Source: Microbacterium sp. APC 3901 (lineage in GTDB: Bacteria; Actinomycetota; Actinomycetes; Actinomycetales; Microbacteriaceae). Taken from it: 64,000 nucleotides of DNA. Below the pieces are notes generated by a model that saw only the letters and a list, made by a program, of their open reading frames with translations, was not told where the DNA came from and searched no databases. The stretch spans positions 62,001 through 126,000 of the forward strand of contig NZ_JASDCU010000003.1 of NCBI RefSeq assembly GCF_030407765.1, written 5' to 3'. Of the stretch, positions 7,902 to 18,157 are shown piece after piece; within the stretch, counting starts at the first letter, position 1; each line of letters starts with the position of its first letter. The translations under genes were made by a program, and so were the position numbers.

Positions 7902-10757
7902 TCAGCCGCGAGGCTTCTCGATCAGTTCTGTCGTCTCGATCTCGTCACCGATCTGGATGTCGTTGAACTTGCCGAGGCCGATACCGGCCTCGTAGTCCGT
8001 ACGAACCTCGGTGACGTCGTCCTTGAAGCGACGCAGCGACTCGATGGCGAGGCCGTCCGCGACGACCACCCCGTCGCGGATGACGCGAGCCTTGGCGTTT
8101 CGCGTGATCGTTCCCGATCGCACGATGACACCGGCGATGTTGCCGAACTTCGAGGAGCGGAACACCTCGCGGATCTCGGCGACACCAGACTGGACCTCTT
8201 CGTACTCCGGCTTGAGCATGCCCTTGAGCGAGCTCTCGACCTCGTCGATCGCGTTGTAGATCACCGAGTAGAACCGGATGTCCACGCCTTCACGCTGGGC
8301 GCGCTCGCGCGCCTTCGTGTCGGGGCGGACGTTGAAGCCCACGATGATCGCGTTGTCGATCGTCGCGAGGTTGACGTCGGATTCCGTGATCGCACCGACA
8401 CCGCGGTGGATGATGCGGAGCTGCACCGAGTCATCGACCTCGATCTTGAGCAGCGACTCCTCGAGTGCCTCGACGGCACCGGAGACGTCACCCTTGATGA
8501 TGAGGTTGAGCGACTCGACCTTGCCCTCTTCGAGAGCACGGGTGAAGTCCTCGAGCGAGATGCGCTTGCGGGCCTTGGCCAGCTGGGCGTTGCGCTCGAC
8601 CGCTTCACGCTTCTCAGCGATCTGACGGGCCATACGGTCTTCCTCGGTGACGATGAAGACATCGCCTGCACGGGGCACCGAGTTGAGACCCTGCACCTGC
8701 ACCGGACGCGACGGGTAGGCCTCGAGGACCTGCTCGCCGTTCTCGTCTGCCATCGCACGCACGCGGCCGTAAGCCGTTCCTGCGACGATCGCGTCACCGA
8801 TCCGAAGCGTTCCGGACTGGATCAGCACCGTGGCGATGGATCCGCGGCCCTTGTCGAGCTTCGCCTCGATGGCGACACCACGAGCGGCCTTGTTCGGGTT
8901 GGCCGTGAGGTCGAGGCCCGCGTCGGCAGTGAGCAGCACAGCGTCCAGGAGCTCCTGGATGCCGGTGTTCGCCCGAGCCGAGACGTCGACGAACAGGACG
9001 TCTCCGCCATACTCCTCTGCGACCAGACCGTACTCGGTGAGCTGCTGACGGACCTTGGCCGGGTTGGCGTCGGGCTTGTCGACCTTGTTCACCGCGACCA
9101 CGATCGGCACGTTCGCTGCCTGTGCGTGGTTCAGCGCCTCGACCGTCTGCGGCATGATGCCGTCATCGGCCGCGACCACGAGGATCGCGAGGTCGGTGAC
9201 CTGCGCTCCACGAGCACGCATGGCGGTGAACGCCTCGTGACCCGGGGTGTCGATGAAGGTGATGGCACGTTCGATGCCCTCGTGCTCCGTCCAGACCTGG
9301 TAGGCACCGATGTGCTGCGTGATGCCGCCGGCCTCACCGTCGATGACGTTGGTCTGGCGGATCGCGTCGAGCAGACGGGTCTTACCGTGGTCGACGTGAC
9401 CCATGACGGTGACCACCGGAGGACGGATCTCGAGGTCGTCCTCGCTCTCCTCCTCGAGCTCCTGCTCGAGGTTGAGACCGAAGCCCTCGAGGAGCTCCTT
9501 GTCCTCATCCTCGGGCGAGACCATCTGGATCTTGTAGCCGAGCTCTTCACCCAGCACCTCGAACGTGGCCTCGTCCAGCGACTCGGTGGCCGTGGCCATC
9601 TCGCCGAGGTTGAAGAGGATCGTCACGAGGGTTCCGGGCTGCACCGTGTAGCCGGTCAGCGTCTCGATCTTGTCGGCGAAGTCCGCGATCGACGCACCAC
9701 GGCGCATGCGGATGATCTCCCCGTTGCCGCGGGTGACGTTGACGCCACCGACGACCGGGGCGCTCCGCATCTCGAACTCTTGCCGCTTCGCCCGCCGCGA
9801 CTTGCGCTGCTTGCTCTTGCCGCCGCCCTTGCCGAAGGCACCTGCGGTACCTCCACCGGGGCCACGGCCGCGACCGCCGCCGCCGCCGGGGCGACCTGCG
9901 AAGCCACCACCGGGACGAGCACCGGGACCGGCACCGGGTCCACCGGCACCGCCGGGACGACCGGGGCCGCCGGGACGCTGCTGGAACGGGGCGCCGCCGG
10001 GACGACCACCCTGACCGCCGCGCGGAGCGCCGGGACGGGGGGAACCGGGACGAGGGGCACCCGGACGCGGCGCACCGGGACGCGGGGCCTGCGGGCGCGG
10101 GATGTTGCCGGGAGTGGGACTCGGACGCTGGCCCATGCCCTGCGCCGAGGCGAAGGGGTTGTTGCCGGGGCGCGGCCCTGCCGGACGCTGGCCCATGCCC
10201 TGCGCCGACGAGAACGGGTTGTTGCCCGGACGCGGTGCGCCGGGCTTCGGCGCGCCGCCGTCGTTCGACTTCGGTGCAGCGGATCCGGGCGTGGCCTCTG
10301 CCGAAGCAGCGGTCTCGGCCGGAGCCTCTGCGGCCGGGGCGGGAGCCTCGGGAGCCGGAGCGGCGACGGGCTCTTCCGGCGCGGGGGCCGGCTTGGGTCC
10401 GGGCTTGGGCCCGGGAGTCGGTCCACCGGTCTTCGCGGCACCGGGCTTCGCAGCACCGGGCTTCGCAGCACCGGGCGTTGCCGCATCGGTCTTCGCGGCG
10501 CCGGGCTTGGCAGCGCCGGGCTTGGCCGCACCGGGCTTCGCAGCACCGGGCTTGGCCGCGGCGGGGGCCGCGTCAGCGGTTGCCTTCAGCGAGGCATCCG
10601 ACTCGATGGCAGCGCGAAGCTTGCGCGCCACCGGGGGTTCGATGGTCGAAGAGGGGCTCTTGACGAACTCTCCGAGTTCCTTGAGCTTTGCAAGTGCGAT
10701 CTTGCTGTCGACGCCGAGTTCGGCGGCGATCTCGTGTACGCGTGGTTTACCAGCCAC
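7902..10757 (-). CDS. infB: Translation initiation factor IF-2
   Basis: IF-2 is the GTPase that places initiator tRNA on the 30S subunit and promotes subunit joining. The 951-residue protein has an N-terminal IF2_N domain (residues ~1-50), a long Ala/Pro/Gly/Arg low-complexity region to ~residue 310, and the GTPase domain with GHVDHGKT (G1), GITQHIGAY (G2), DTPGHEAF (G3) and NKVDKPDA (G4), followed by domains II-IV. The extended disordered N-terminus is usual for actinobacteria. It stands between ylxR and rbfA. Confidence 0.97.
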   Translation of the reverse strand: MAGKPRVHEIAAELGVDSKIALAKLKELGEFVKSPSSTIEPPVARKLRAAIESDASLKATADAAPAAAKPGAAKPGAAKPGAAKPGAAKTDAATPGAAKPGAAKPGAAKTGGPTPGPKPGPKPAPAPEEPVAAPAPEAPAPAAEAPAETAASAEATPGSAAPKSNDGGAPKPGAPRPGNNPFSSAQGMGQRPAGPRPGNNPFASAQGMGQRPSPTPGNIPRPQAPRPGAPRPGAPRPGSPRPGAPRGGQGGRPGGAPFQQRPGGPGRPGGAGGPGAGPGARPGGGFAGRPGGGGGRGRGPGGGTAGAFGKGGGKSKQRKSRRAKRQEFEMRSAPVVGGVNVTRGNGEIIRMRRGASIADFADKIETLTGYTVQPGTLVTILFNLGEMATATESLDEATFEVLGEELGYKIQMVSPEDEDKELLEGFGLNLEQELEEESEDDLEIRPPVVTVMGHVDHGKTRLLDAIRQTNVIDGEAGGITQHIGAYQVWTEHEGIERAITFIDTPGHEAFTAMRARGAQVTDLAILVVAADDGIMPQTVEALNHAQAANVPIVVAVNKVDKPDANPAKVRQQLTEYGLVAEEYGGDVLFVDVSARANTGIQELLDAVLLTADAGLDLTANPNKAARGVAIEAKLDKGRGSIATVLIQSGTLRIGDAIVAGTAYGRVRAMADENGEQVLEAYPSRPVQVQGLNSVPRAGDVFIVTEEDRMARQIAEKREAVERNAQLAKARKRISLEDFTRALEEGKVESLNLIIKGDVSGAVEALEESLLKIEVDDSVQLRIIHRGVGAITESDVNLATIDNAIIVGFNVRPDTKARERAQREGVDIRFYSVIYNAIDEVESSLKGMLKPEYEEVQSGVAEIREVFRSSKFGNIAGVIVRSGTITRNAKARVIRDGVVVADGLAIESLRRFKDDVTEVRTDYEAGIGLGKFNDIQIGDEIETTELIEKPRG
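10427..10563. repeat. Tandem 15-bp repeat coding KPGAA units in infB
   Basis: About nine degenerate copies of a 15-bp unit (core CACCGGGCTTCGCAG on the plus strand) encode consecutive KPGAA-like pentapeptides in the disordered N-terminal part of IF-2. Such a tract can change copy number by slippage. Confidence 0.8.
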
Positions 10758-10765
10758 AATTCTCC

Positions 10766-10790
10766 TGTCTGGGGTCGGTCCACCCAGACA
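10766..10790. promoter_or_regulatory. Hairpin ahead of infB
   Basis: An 8-bp perfect inverted repeat (TGTCTGGG / CCCAGACA, 9-base loop) lies within 10 bases of the infB start codon, in the ylxR-infB gap. It would occlude or modulate the infB ribosome binding region. Its role is inferred from position only. Confidence 0.4.
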
Positions 10791-10852
10791 GGGCAGACCA
10801 CTAGTCGCGGACGGGTCTCATTTCGAGCCGTTCACTTTGTTTCCATAGCCGT

Positions 10853-11107
10853 TCAGCCTTTGTTTCTTGGTGGGTGTTGTTCGATGATCCGCGTATCCAG
10901 ATTGCCGGATGCGCGAAGTGCTCGGCCGAAAGCGCGGCGCCGCAGAGCGGCATCCATGCATTCCGGTGTCGGATGCACCCACGCGCCTCGCCCCGGCAGA
11001 ACGCCTCGCTCATCGATGATGAGGATGTCGTCCTGGGCCACCACTCTGAGAAGAGCGGCGCGGGGAGCACGCGTGCGACAGCCGACGCACGTTCGAACGG
11101 GTTCCAT
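10853..11107 (-). CDS. ylxR: YlxR-family (DUF448) RNA-binding protein
   Basis: The 84-residue protein begins MEPVRTCVGCR and contains the family signatures TCVGCR and GRGAWVHP. YlxR proteins are small nucleic-acid-binding proteins encoded between nusA and infB, as here; a role in transcription/translation coupling or RNase P modulation has been proposed for the family. A strong hairpin lies between nusA and this gene. Confidence 0.9.
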   Translation of the reverse strand: MEPVRTCVGCRTRAPRAALLRVVAQDDILIIDERGVLPGRGAWVHPTPECMDAALRRRAFGRALRASGNLDTRIIEQHPPRNKG

Positions 11108-11124
11108 CTTACACCTGTGTTCCC

Positions 11125-11155
11125 GTCCGACTCGCGCGACGGGCGCGAGTCGGAC
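11125..11155 (-). terminator. Hairpin between nusA and ylxR
   Basis: A perfect 12-bp stem (GTCCGACTCGCG / CGCGAGTCGGAC) with a 7-base loop lies 11 bases after the nusA stop and 17 bases before the ylxR start. There is no T-run. It may be a weak terminator or, since NusA acts on hairpins, a site for feedback on the nusA-ylxR-infB transcript. Confidence 0.5.
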
Positions 11156-11166
11156 GTGACGAGCGG

Positions 11167-12150
11167 TCAGTCCAGGACGCTGTCGGGCTGGATGTCGATC
11201 TTCGCGCCGGTGAGCTTCGCAGCCAGACGAGCGTTCTGCCCCTCCTTGCCGATCGCGAGGGAGAGCTGATAGTCGGGCACCAGCGCACGCACGGCCCTGG
11301 TGTTCGCGTCGAGGATGAACGCGCTGGTCACCTTGGCGGGCGAGAGGGCGTTCGCGACGAAGGCGGCGAGCTCAGGATCATGATCGACGATGTCGATCTT
11401 CTCACCGGAGAGCTCCTCGGTGACGGCGCGCACACGGCGCCCCATCTCACCGATGCACGCGCCCTTGGCGTTGATCGCCGGGTCGTTGGCGCGGACGGCG
11501 ATCTTCGTGCGGTGGCCGGCCTCGCGGGCCAGCGAGACGATCTCGACGAGACCTGCGGCGATCTCGGGCACCTCGAGCGCGAACAGCTTGCGGACGAGAC
11601 CGGGGTGCGTGCGCGACACGGTGATCTGCGGACCCTTGAGGCCCTTGGCGACGCTGGTCACGTACACGCGGAGGCGCGAGCCGTGGGTGTACTCCTCGCC
11701 CGGCACCTGCTCCTCAGGAGGAAGGATGGCCTCGACCGCTCCGAGATCGACATGGATCATGCGGGGATTCGGTCCCTGCTGGATCACGCCGGCGACGATG
11801 TCGCCTTCCTTGTCCTTGAAATCACCGAGCACCACGTCGTCCGCGATGTCGCGCAGACGCTGGCTGATGACCTGCTTCGCGGCGAAAGCGGCGATCCGGC
11901 CGAAGTCATCCGGCGTGGCATCCTCTTCCCCGATGATCGCGCCCTCTTCGTCCTTGACGACCTGCAGCACGGCGACGTGCCCGGTCCGACGATCGAGATC
12001 GACGCGGACACCCTCGGGAGTCGCTCCGTCTGCGGAGACATGCTTGGAGTAGGCGGTCAGGATGGCCTGTTCGATGATCGAGACCAGCTCATCGAAGGGG
12101 ATCGCCTTCTCCTTCTCGATCCCACGCAGCAGACTCAGTTCGATATCCAT
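11167..12150 (-). CDS. nusA: Transcription termination/antitermination factor NusA
   Basis: NusA binds RNA polymerase and nascent RNA to modulate pausing, termination and antitermination. The 327-residue protein begins MDIELSLLRGIEKEK and has the N-terminal polymerase-binding domain, an S1 domain (about 110-175) and two KH domains with RTKIAVRAND and AIGKEGQNARLAAKLTG. The acidic C-terminal repeats of E. coli NusA are absent, as usual in actinobacteria. AGGGAG precedes the ATG. The rimP gene that often precedes nusA is not here; a divergent amine oxidase gene is. Confidence 0.96.
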   Translation of the reverse strand: MDIELSLLRGIEKEKAIPFDELVSIIEQAILTAYSKHVSADGATPEGVRVDLDRRTGHVAVLQVVKDEEGAIIGEEDATPDDFGRIAAFAAKQVISQRLRDIADDVVLGDFKDKEGDIVAGVIQQGPNPRMIHVDLGAVEAILPPEEQVPGEEYTHGSRLRVYVTSVAKGLKGPQITVSRTHPGLVRKLFALEVPEIAAGLVEIVSLAREAGHRTKIAVRANDPAINAKGACIGEMGRRVRAVTEELSGEKIDIVDHDPELAAFVANALSPAKVTSAFILDANTRAVRALVPDYQLSLAIGKEGQNARLAAKLTGAKIDIQPDSVLD

Positions 12151-12280
12151 GACGACTCCCTATTCAGCTCTCGTCACGCGGGTGTGCACGCGTGACATCC
12201 GTACCACGATACCCTGTGCCCACCGCCGTCGCCACGACGACGGCCGCACCGATGCGGTGCCGAGCGTGCAGGAGGACTCA

Positions 12281-13636
12281 GTGACGACGTACGACACCAT
12301 CGTGATCGGGGCGGGGATGTCCGGGGTGACGGCGGCCCGCATGCTCGCGGACGCCGGAGCGGACGTCATCGTCCTCGAGGCGAGGGAGCGCGTCGGCGGC
12401 CGCGTGCACACCGATCGCACGGCAGGCTCTCCCGTCGATCTCGGCGCGTCGTGGGTCCACGGCATCGAGCGCTCCGCACTGTGGGACCTCGTGCAGGCGC
12501 TCGGAATCCCGACGCTCGAATACACCGTCGGCAGCTTCCAGGCCGGAGGGCGGCCGATCGAGAACTTCGACGGCGACGGCAGGCCCATGGATGCCGCGCG
12601 CACTTCTCGGTGGGTGTCCGATGTCGAGGAGGCCGATCGCCTGCTGGTCGACGAGATCGAACGCTCCTCTCCCGGTGACACCTACCTCGATGTCACCGAA
12701 CGCGCGCTCGACCGCACCGGCTTCGATCCTGAGCGCATCGACGAGATCCGGGAGTTCTTCCGACACCGCGTCGAAGAGCAGTGCGGAGCATGGATCGGAG
12801 ACCTCGACGCGCACGGGCTCGACGAGGACGCCATCGACGGCGACGAGGTCATCTTCCCTCGCGGTTACGACGAGCTACCGCGGCGCATCGCCGCCGAACT
12901 CGACATCCGCCTGGGCCACGTGGTCACCCGCATCGCCCGCACGGATGCCGGAGTCACGGTGTCGACCGAGAACGCGGAGTTCTCCGCACGGAGCGCTGTG
13001 GTCACCGTGCCACTCGGAGTGCTCAAGGCGGGGTCGATCGACTTCGCTCCTCCTCTGCCCGACACGGTAGCGGGGCCGATCTCCCGGCTGGGAATGGGCG
13101 TGTTCAACAAGGTCTTCATCCAGTTCCGTGATCGCTTCTGGAACGAGGACAGCTATGTCCTGCGGGCGCTCGGCGAGGCCGGTGAGCACTGGCACTCCTG
13201 GTACGACGTGTCTGCCGTGAGCGGGCTTCCCACATTGCTGACATTCGCTGCCGGTCCGTTCGGTCGCAGAATGCAGGAGCTCTCCGATGACGACATCGTC
13301 GCGAATGCCGTGGGTGCTCTTCGCGCCCTCTACCCTGATGCCGTCGGCGCGCCCACCGCGCACTGGGTCACCCGCTGGGGGCACGACGCGTTCTCGAACG
13401 GCTCGTACTCGCATCTCGCACTAGGGTCGTCGCACCACGACCATGACGAGCTCGCGGGGCCCGTCGACGGAGTGCTGCACTTCGCCGGCGAGGCGACCTG
13501 GGGCGACGAGCCGGCGACCGTGGGGGCCGCCTTCTACTCCGGTCACCGCGCGGCGGAGCGGATCCTCGGGCATTCGATCGATCTCGCCGCATTCGCGCGC
13601 GGAATCACAGCGCGGGAGCGGACTCCCACGAGTTGA
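12281..13636 (+). CDS. FAD-dependent amine oxidase
   Basis: This 451-residue flavoprotein of the monoamine/polyamine oxidase family starts with the Rossmann motif VIGAGMSG (residues 8-15), followed by LEARERVGGRVHTD and LGASWVHG, which are family hallmarks, and ends with the FAD-contacting region FAGEATWGDEPATVGAAFYSG. It should oxidise an amine to an imine with release of hydrogen peroxide; the substrate cannot be read from the sequence. The open frame extends upstream, but the GTG at 12281 with AGGAGG five bases ahead is the start. The 3' end overlaps the convergent LOG gene by 32 bp. Confidence 0.9.
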   Translation: MTTYDTIVIGAGMSGVTAARMLADAGADVIVLEARERVGGRVHTDRTAGSPVDLGASWVHGIERSALWDLVQALGIPTLEYTVGSFQAGGRPIENFDGDGRPMDAARTSRWVSDVEEADRLLVDEIERSSPGDTYLDVTERALDRTGFDPERIDEIREFFRHRVEEQCGAWIGDLDAHGLDEDAIDGDEVIFPRGYDELPRRIAAELDIRLGHVVTRIARTDAGVTVSTENAEFSARSAVVTVPLGVLKAGSIDFAPPLPDTVAGPISRLGMGVFNKVFIQFRDRFWNEDSYVLRALGEAGEHWHSWYDVSAVSGLPTLLTFAAGPFGRRMQELSDDDIVANAVGALRALYPDAVGAPTAHWVTRWGHDAFSNGSYSHLALGSSHHDHDELAGPVDGVLHFAGEATWGDEPATVGAAFYSGHRAAERILGHSIDLAAFARGITARERTPTS

Positions 13637-14645
13637 TCGCGCCGATGAGGCGGAACAGACTGCCGACCTGACGCTGATCGAGGTGCAGCGCGAGACGCGG
13701 AAGATGCAGCAGATCGTCGTCGGCGACCTCGGGTGACCGCGGAGCAGTCCGCTCGATCCGTCCGCTCGACAGCATCCCGGCGAACCGGTCGTTCAGTTCC
13801 TCGAGCTCCGCATCTGTCGGGGCGACCCGCAGTCTGAGCACGAGCGAGTCTCCGACCCAGCGCAGCGAGTCGTAGTTGCGCCAGAACCCCGCGATCACTG
13901 CTGCGGCCGACTCGACGGAGTCGGTGATGACCACGCGGTCGAAGTCGCCCTCGGAGATCACGCCCGTGGGCTCCAGATCCTCGTCGATGAACCGCTTGAG
14001 ACCGTTCCAGAAAGTGCCGCCAGGCTCGTCGAGCAGGACGATCGGCGTCGGCTCGGCCTTGCCGGTCTGCTGCAGCGTGAGCAGCTCGAACATCTCGTCG
14101 AGCGTGCCGAACCCGCCAGGCAGGCAGATAAAGCCGCTGGACTCCTTGATGAGCATCAGCTTGCGGGTGAAGAAGTACTTCATCGCCACCACGTGCTCGC
14201 TCGCCGCGATCAGGCTGTTGGCCTTCTCTTCGAACGGGAGACGGATCGACACCCCGAGCGAGAGCGCCGGTCCGGCACCTTCCGCCGCAGCCTGCATGAT
14301 CCCCGGCCCCGCACCGGTGACGACCATCCACCCGTCCGCTGCGAGCGCTGCGGCGACGTCGCGTGCCTGGATGTAGAGGGGATCATCATGGCGGGTCCGA
14401 GCAGACCCGAAGACCGTGACTTTGGGCACGCCCTCGAACGGCGCGAACAGGCGGAAGGCGTCTCGCATCTCCGCGAGAGCGGCTGAGGCGATCTTGAGGT
14501 CGAGGCGGCTGGTTCCGTCCTCACCCAGCAGGACCGCCGTGCGCATCATGCGCATGACCAGCCTGCGGTCGGTCTTCACTCCCGCCTCATCCAGGACGGT
14601 GTTGATCTCGGCGCTCAGCGATTCCGGCAGCGGTTCGTCGGTCAT
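13605..14645 (-). CDS. LOG-family protein (TIGR00730-like Rossmann fold)
   Basis: The 346-residue protein has the lysine decarboxylase-like/LOG core: VTVFGSARTRHDDP, GAGPGIMQAAAEGA and PGGFGTLDE (residues 176-184), the phosphoribohydrolase signature of cytokinin-activating LOG enzymes. Members cleave nucleoside 5'-monophosphates at the N-glycosidic bond. It is longer than minimal LOG proteins because of an N-terminal helical part (1-70) and a C-terminal extension. CAGGCT lies six bases before the ATG, so transcription may be leaderless. Confidence 0.85.
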   Translation of the reverse strand: MTDEPLPESLSAEINTVLDEAGVKTDRRLVMRMMRTAVLLGEDGTSRLDLKIASAALAEMRDAFRLFAPFEGVPKVTVFGSARTRHDDPLYIQARDVAAALAADGWMVVTGAGPGIMQAAAEGAGPALSLGVSIRLPFEEKANSLIAASEHVVAMKYFFTRKLMLIKESSGFICLPGGFGTLDEMFELLTLQQTGKAEPTPIVLLDEPGGTFWNGLKRFIDEDLEPTGVISEGDFDRVVITDSVESAAAVIAGFWRNYDSLRWVGDSLVLRLRVAPTDAELEELNDRFAGMLSSGRIERTAPRSPEVADDDLLHLPRLALHLDQRQVGSLFRLIGAINSWESAPAL

Positions 14646-14769
14646 GCCCTCAGCCTGTCACGACGGCATGTCGGGTGGGTCGTCGCAACGCCGCCCGATG
14701 CGCCGACCACGCGCGCGGTCCGGTGTCAATGCCCCTGCGAAGTCGGACCTCCTGCGCCACAGTGGCGGA

Positions 14770-15273
14770 ATGACAGAGATCACTGGACCGGAAGCACTCG
14801 CGCGCGTGACCGAGCTCGTCGAGGACATCGACTTCACGATGCTGACGACGACCGACGAAGACGGCAACCTGGTGAGCAGGCCGATGTCTACCCGGCAGAT
14901 GGACGATGCCGGAGACATCTGGTTCTTCACCGCAGAAGACACCGAGAAGGTCGAAGAGGCGCGAGCTCACCACCAGGTCGGCCTCTCATACTGCGACGCC
15001 AAGGGCATGCGATATGTCTCGGTCGCCGGCAACGCGTCCGTCGTGCACGACCGCACGAAGATGGAGGAGCTCTACTCCCCCTCGCTCGACATCTGGTTCG
15101 AGGACGGCCTCGACACCCCCGGCATCGCGCTTCTGAAGGTGACGCCGACGGTGACCGAGTTCTGGGAGCCTGCCAAGGGCAAGATCGCGATGGCGGCGGG
15201 TGCGCTCAAGGCACTGGTCACCAAGGACACGCCCGATGACGACATCATGAACCACGGCCGCATCGTCCGCTGA
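14770..15273 (+). CDS. Pyridoxamine 5'-phosphate oxidase-like general stress protein
   Basis: The 167-residue protein has the split-barrel flavin-binding fold of the general stress protein 26 family: FTMLTTTDEDGNLVSRPM near the start, IWFFTAEDTEK, VGLSYCD and VSVAGNASVVHD in the middle. Members bind FMN, FAD or F420 and reduce diverse substrates; the substrate here is unknown. The ATG at 14770 is chosen because the conserved fold starts there although the frame is open upstream. Confidence 0.88.
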   Translation: MTEITGPEALARVTELVEDIDFTMLTTTDEDGNLVSRPMSTRQMDDAGDIWFFTAEDTEKVEEARAHHQVGLSYCDAKGMRYVSVAGNASVVHDRTKMEELYSPSLDIWFEDGLDTPGIALLKVTPTVTEFWEPAKGKIAMAAGALKALVTKDTPDDDIMNHGRIVR

Positions 15274-15299
15274 CGGGCGGCTCGACTCCGCACAGAGAG

Positions 15300-15333
15300 A
15301 ATGCCGCCCACCTCGGACGAGGTGGGCGGCATT
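15300..15333. terminator. Bidirectional terminator
   Basis: A perfect 15-bp stem (AATGCCGCCCACCTC / GAGGTGGGCGGCATT) with loop GGAC lies between the convergent stop codons of the stress protein gene and proS. A/T flanks on both sides allow it to work in both directions. Confidence 0.9.
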
Positions 15334-15346
15334 TCCGTCTGTGCGG

Positions 15347-17104
15347 TCAGCGCCGCGACAGCTGCTGCACGGCCTCGGCGACCGATACCGCCTCACGGGC
15401 ACCCGTGCTGCGGTCCCACAGCTCGACCTGGCCCTCGGCAGCACCGCGGCCGACGATGACGATCTTCGGCACGCCGACGAGCTCTGCGTCTCCGAACTTC
15501 ACTCCGGGCGAGACCTTCGGACGATCGTCGTAGAGCACGTCGAGGCCCGCGGACTCGAGCTGCGTCGAGAGCTCGGCCGCCACGTCGAACGCCACCTGAT
15601 CGCGGCCGGCCGCTACGACCTGCACATCGAAGGGCGCGACGGATGCGGGCCAGATGAGCCCCTTCTCGTCGTTGTTCAGTTCGGCGATGATCGCGAGGAT
15701 GCGCGTCACGCCGATTCCATACGAGCCCATCGTGACCGTGACCAGCTTGCCGTTCTCGTTGAGCACCTTGAGGCCGAGGGCCTCGGCGTACTTGCGGCCG
15801 AGCTGGAACACGTGGCCGATCTCCATGCCGCGCGCGAGCTCGACCGGTCCGGAGCCGTCGGGGGCGGGATCCCCTGCCCTGACGTTCGCGATTTCGATGA
15901 TCCCGTCCGAGAAGAAGTCACGACCGGCGACGACCGAGTGCGCGTGCTTCTGGTCGACGTTCGCGCCGGTGATCCAGGTGGTGCCCTCGCTCACGCGGGG
16001 GTCGACCAGGTAGCGGATGCCGGTCGCCGACTCTTCGCCGAGCACAGCGCCCGTGGGCGACCACGGCCCGATGTAGCCCTTCACAAGCAGCGGATTGTTC
16101 TCGAAGTCGTCGGCCGTGGCGGTCTCGACCTCCGCGGGCGCGAACGCGACCTCCGCGCGCTTCTCGTCGACATCGCGGTCACCCGGGATGCCCACGACGA
16201 CCAGCTCACGCGTTCCGTCGAGGTGGGTGAGTGCCAGCACGACGTTCTTGAGTGTGTCGGCAGCGGAGTAGTCGCCGTCCAGGTGCTCGTTCGCGTGAGC
16301 GACGAGCGTCTCGATCGTCGGCGTGTTCGGCGAGTCGAAGATCACAGGCGATGCGTCGGCATCGAAGGCGATGGCATCGGGCACCGCCGTCGTGAACGCC
16401 TCGACGTTGGCGGCGTAGCCGCCTGCGCTCCGCACGAACGTGTCCTCGCCGACGGGGGTCGGGTGAAGGAACTCCTCGCTTCGCGAACCGCCCATCGCCC
16501 CGGCATCCGCCTGGACGATCACGTACTCGAGACCGAGGCGCTGGAAGATCCGCTCGTATGCGTCGCGCTGCGCCTGGTAGCTGACGTCGAGTCCGGCGTC
16601 CGAGGAATCGAAGGAGTAGGCGTCCTTCATCGTGAACTCACGGCCTCGAAGCAGTCCTGCACGCGGACGCGCCTCGTCGCGATACTTGTCCTGGATCTGG
16701 TAGATCGTGAGGGGCAGATCCTTGTACGACGAATAGAGGTCCTTGACGAGAAGGGTGAACGCCTCTTCATGGGTCGGGGCAAGAAGGTAATCCCCGCCCT
16801 TGCGGTCCTGCAGACGGAAGAGCAGGTCGCCGTACTCCTCCCAACGCCCCGTCGCCTCGTACGACTCGCGAGGCATCAGAGCCGGAAAGTGCACTTCCTG
16901 CGCACCTGCGGCGGCCATCTCCTCGCGGACGGCGGTCTCGATCTTGGCCTTCACGCGCAGCCCCAGCGGCAGCCACGCGAAAATGCCGGCGGCCTGCGGT
17001 CGTATGTACCCGGCGCGGATCAGCAGCTTGTGGCTCGCGATCTCTGCGCCTGCAGGGTCTTCGCGGAGCGTGCGGAGGAAGAAGTTCGATAGACGAGTGA
17101 CCAC
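15347..17104 (-). CDS. proS: Prolyl-tRNA synthetase
   Basis: This class II synthetase charges tRNA-Pro. The 585-residue protein begins [21 protein letters not shown] and has motif 1 ([12 protein letters not shown]), motif 2 ([26 protein letters not shown]), an inserted editing domain (~225-390), motif 3 ([11 protein letters not shown]) and the anticodon-binding C-terminus. This is the bacterial-type (ProS type 1) form. The start is GTG with TAGACT six bases upstream, so probably leaderless. Confidence 0.97.
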   Translation of the reverse strand: MVTRLSNFFLRTLREDPAGAEIASHKLLIRAGYIRPQAAGIFAWLPLGLRVKAKIETAVREEMAAAGAQEVHFPALMPRESYEATGRWEEYGDLLFRLQDRKGGDYLLAPTHEEAFTLLVKDLYSSYKDLPLTIYQIQDKYRDEARPRAGLLRGREFTMKDAYSFDSSDAGLDVSYQAQRDAYERIFQRLGLEYVIVQADAGAMGGSRSEEFLHPTPVGEDTFVRSAGGYAANVEAFTTAVPDAIAFDADASPVIFDSPNTPTIETLVAHANEHLDGDYSAADTLKNVVLALTHLDGTRELVVVGIPGDRDVDEKRAEVAFAPAEVETATADDFENNPLLVKGYIGPWSPTGAVLGEESATGIRYLVDPRVSEGTTWITGANVDQKHAHSVVAGRDFFSDGIIEIANVRAGDPAPDGSGPVELARGMEIGHVFQLGRKYAEALGLKVLNENGKLVTVTMGSYGIGVTRILAIIAELNNDEKGLIWPASVAPFDVQVVAAGRDQVAFDVAAELSTQLESAGLDVLYDDRPKVSPGVKFGDAELVGVPKIVIVGRGAAEGQVELWDRSTGAREAVSVAEAVQQLSRR

Positions 17105-17146
17105 CGGCCAAGTCTACTGACCGGCGGTCTCTCGTTTCGCGATGGA

Positions 17147-17917
17147 TCAGTTGAGCGCCGGGAGGCCGTTCGGGATCACGCCGCCGGCGTACAGGCTCGC
17201 GGCGAGGTCTTGGACGGCAGTGAGGGCCACGCGCTGCGGAAGAGGACCGTATGAGATGCGGGTGACCCCGAGCTTCTCGTACTCCGACGCGGCGAGGGTG
17301 CCGGGGAGGCCGATCACGCTGAGCTTGCCCTGGCCGAGGCCGTCGACGAGCTGGCGGGTGATGTTGGCGTCGAGCATTCCCGGGACGAAGACCGCGGTGG
17401 CTCCGGCATCGAGGAAGGCGCGGCCACGCTGGATCGCATCCGCGATGCTCTCGGCGACGGGGCGGTGGCCGGCACGGACGAACGCATCGGTGCGCGCGTT
17501 GAGTGCGAACGGCACACCCTCGGCCTCTGCTGCCTTGACGATCGCCTCGACCGCCGCGACGGAATCGTCGAACGGCTTGAGGCGGTCTTCGACGTTGGCG
17601 CCGACGACACCGGCGCCGATCGCCAGGCGGGTGGTCTCCCCCGCGTCGCCGTAACCGTCGTCGAGGTCGGCGGTCACCGGGACCGAGACGGATGCCGCGA
17701 TGCGACCGATCATGTCGATCATGATGTCCCGCGGAATCGTCCCGTCCTCGAAGCCGAACGACGCGGCGATGCCGTGCCCGGCAGTCGCGATCGCCTTCGT
17801 CTCAGGCAGCTTCGCGACGGCACGGGCGGACACGACGTCCCACACATTCACGACGCGGAGGATCTCCGGGGCTTCGTAGAGTCCGATCAGGGTCTTGGCC
17901 TTCGCTGCAGTGGTCAT
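17147..17917 (-). CDS. Isocitrate lyase / PEP mutase-family enzyme
   Basis: The 256-residue TIM-barrel protein belongs to the small phosphoenolpyruvate mutase/isocitrate lyase group. It shows LRVVNVWDVVSA, VTADLDDGYGD (metal-binding aspartates), GANVEDRL and NARTDAFVR in family order. Members cleave or form C-C or C-P bonds of 2-hydroxy acids; the KKCGH loop of true isocitrate lyase is missing, so it is probably not the glyoxylate enzyme. The ATG at 17917 follows a G-run and starts the domain; the longer frame to 17998 is unlikely. Confidence 0.85.
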   Translation of the reverse strand: MTTAAKAKTLIGLYEAPEILRVVNVWDVVSARAVAKLPETKAIATAGHGIAASFGFEDGTIPRDIMIDMIGRIAASVSVPVTADLDDGYGDAGETTRLAIGAGVVGANVEDRLKPFDDSVAAVEAIVKAAEAEGVPFALNARTDAFVRAGHRPVAESIADAIQRGRAFLDAGATAVFVPGMLDANITRQLVDGLGQGKLSVIGLPGTLAASEYEKLGVTRISYGPLPQRVALTAVQDLAASLYAGGVIPNGLPALN

Positions 17918-18157
17918 GCCCCCCACGCTAACGCCCAATATTCCGGTCCGGGTCGGACGGACACGCGAATCACAGGTTCCCAAGGCGCCGCGGCGCATCG
18001 GTGCACCGCCGGATCGTCGCCGCGACGTGCGTCGAGGCGGCCTTCCGGGAGGCTGTGTCTACGCACATTCCGGGATGCCGTTGTTCTGTGTGCCCGGGCT
18101 GTGTTTTGGTCCCTGATCTGGGGTCGGAATGTCGGTGGTGGGCGATGTGATGTGGGT

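Noticed and set aside
7830..11159. A very long plus-strand open frame (over 1,000 codons) opposite infB and rbfA
   Set aside because: It is a shadow of high-GC codon bias in infB: its residues are biased and repetitive, it matches no family, and infB and rbfA on the other strand are certain.
13605..13636. Overlap of the amine oxidase and LOG gene ends as a sign of an error
   Set aside because: A 32-bp overlap of convergent 3' ends is ordinary in compact actinobacterial genomes, and both C-termini look normal.
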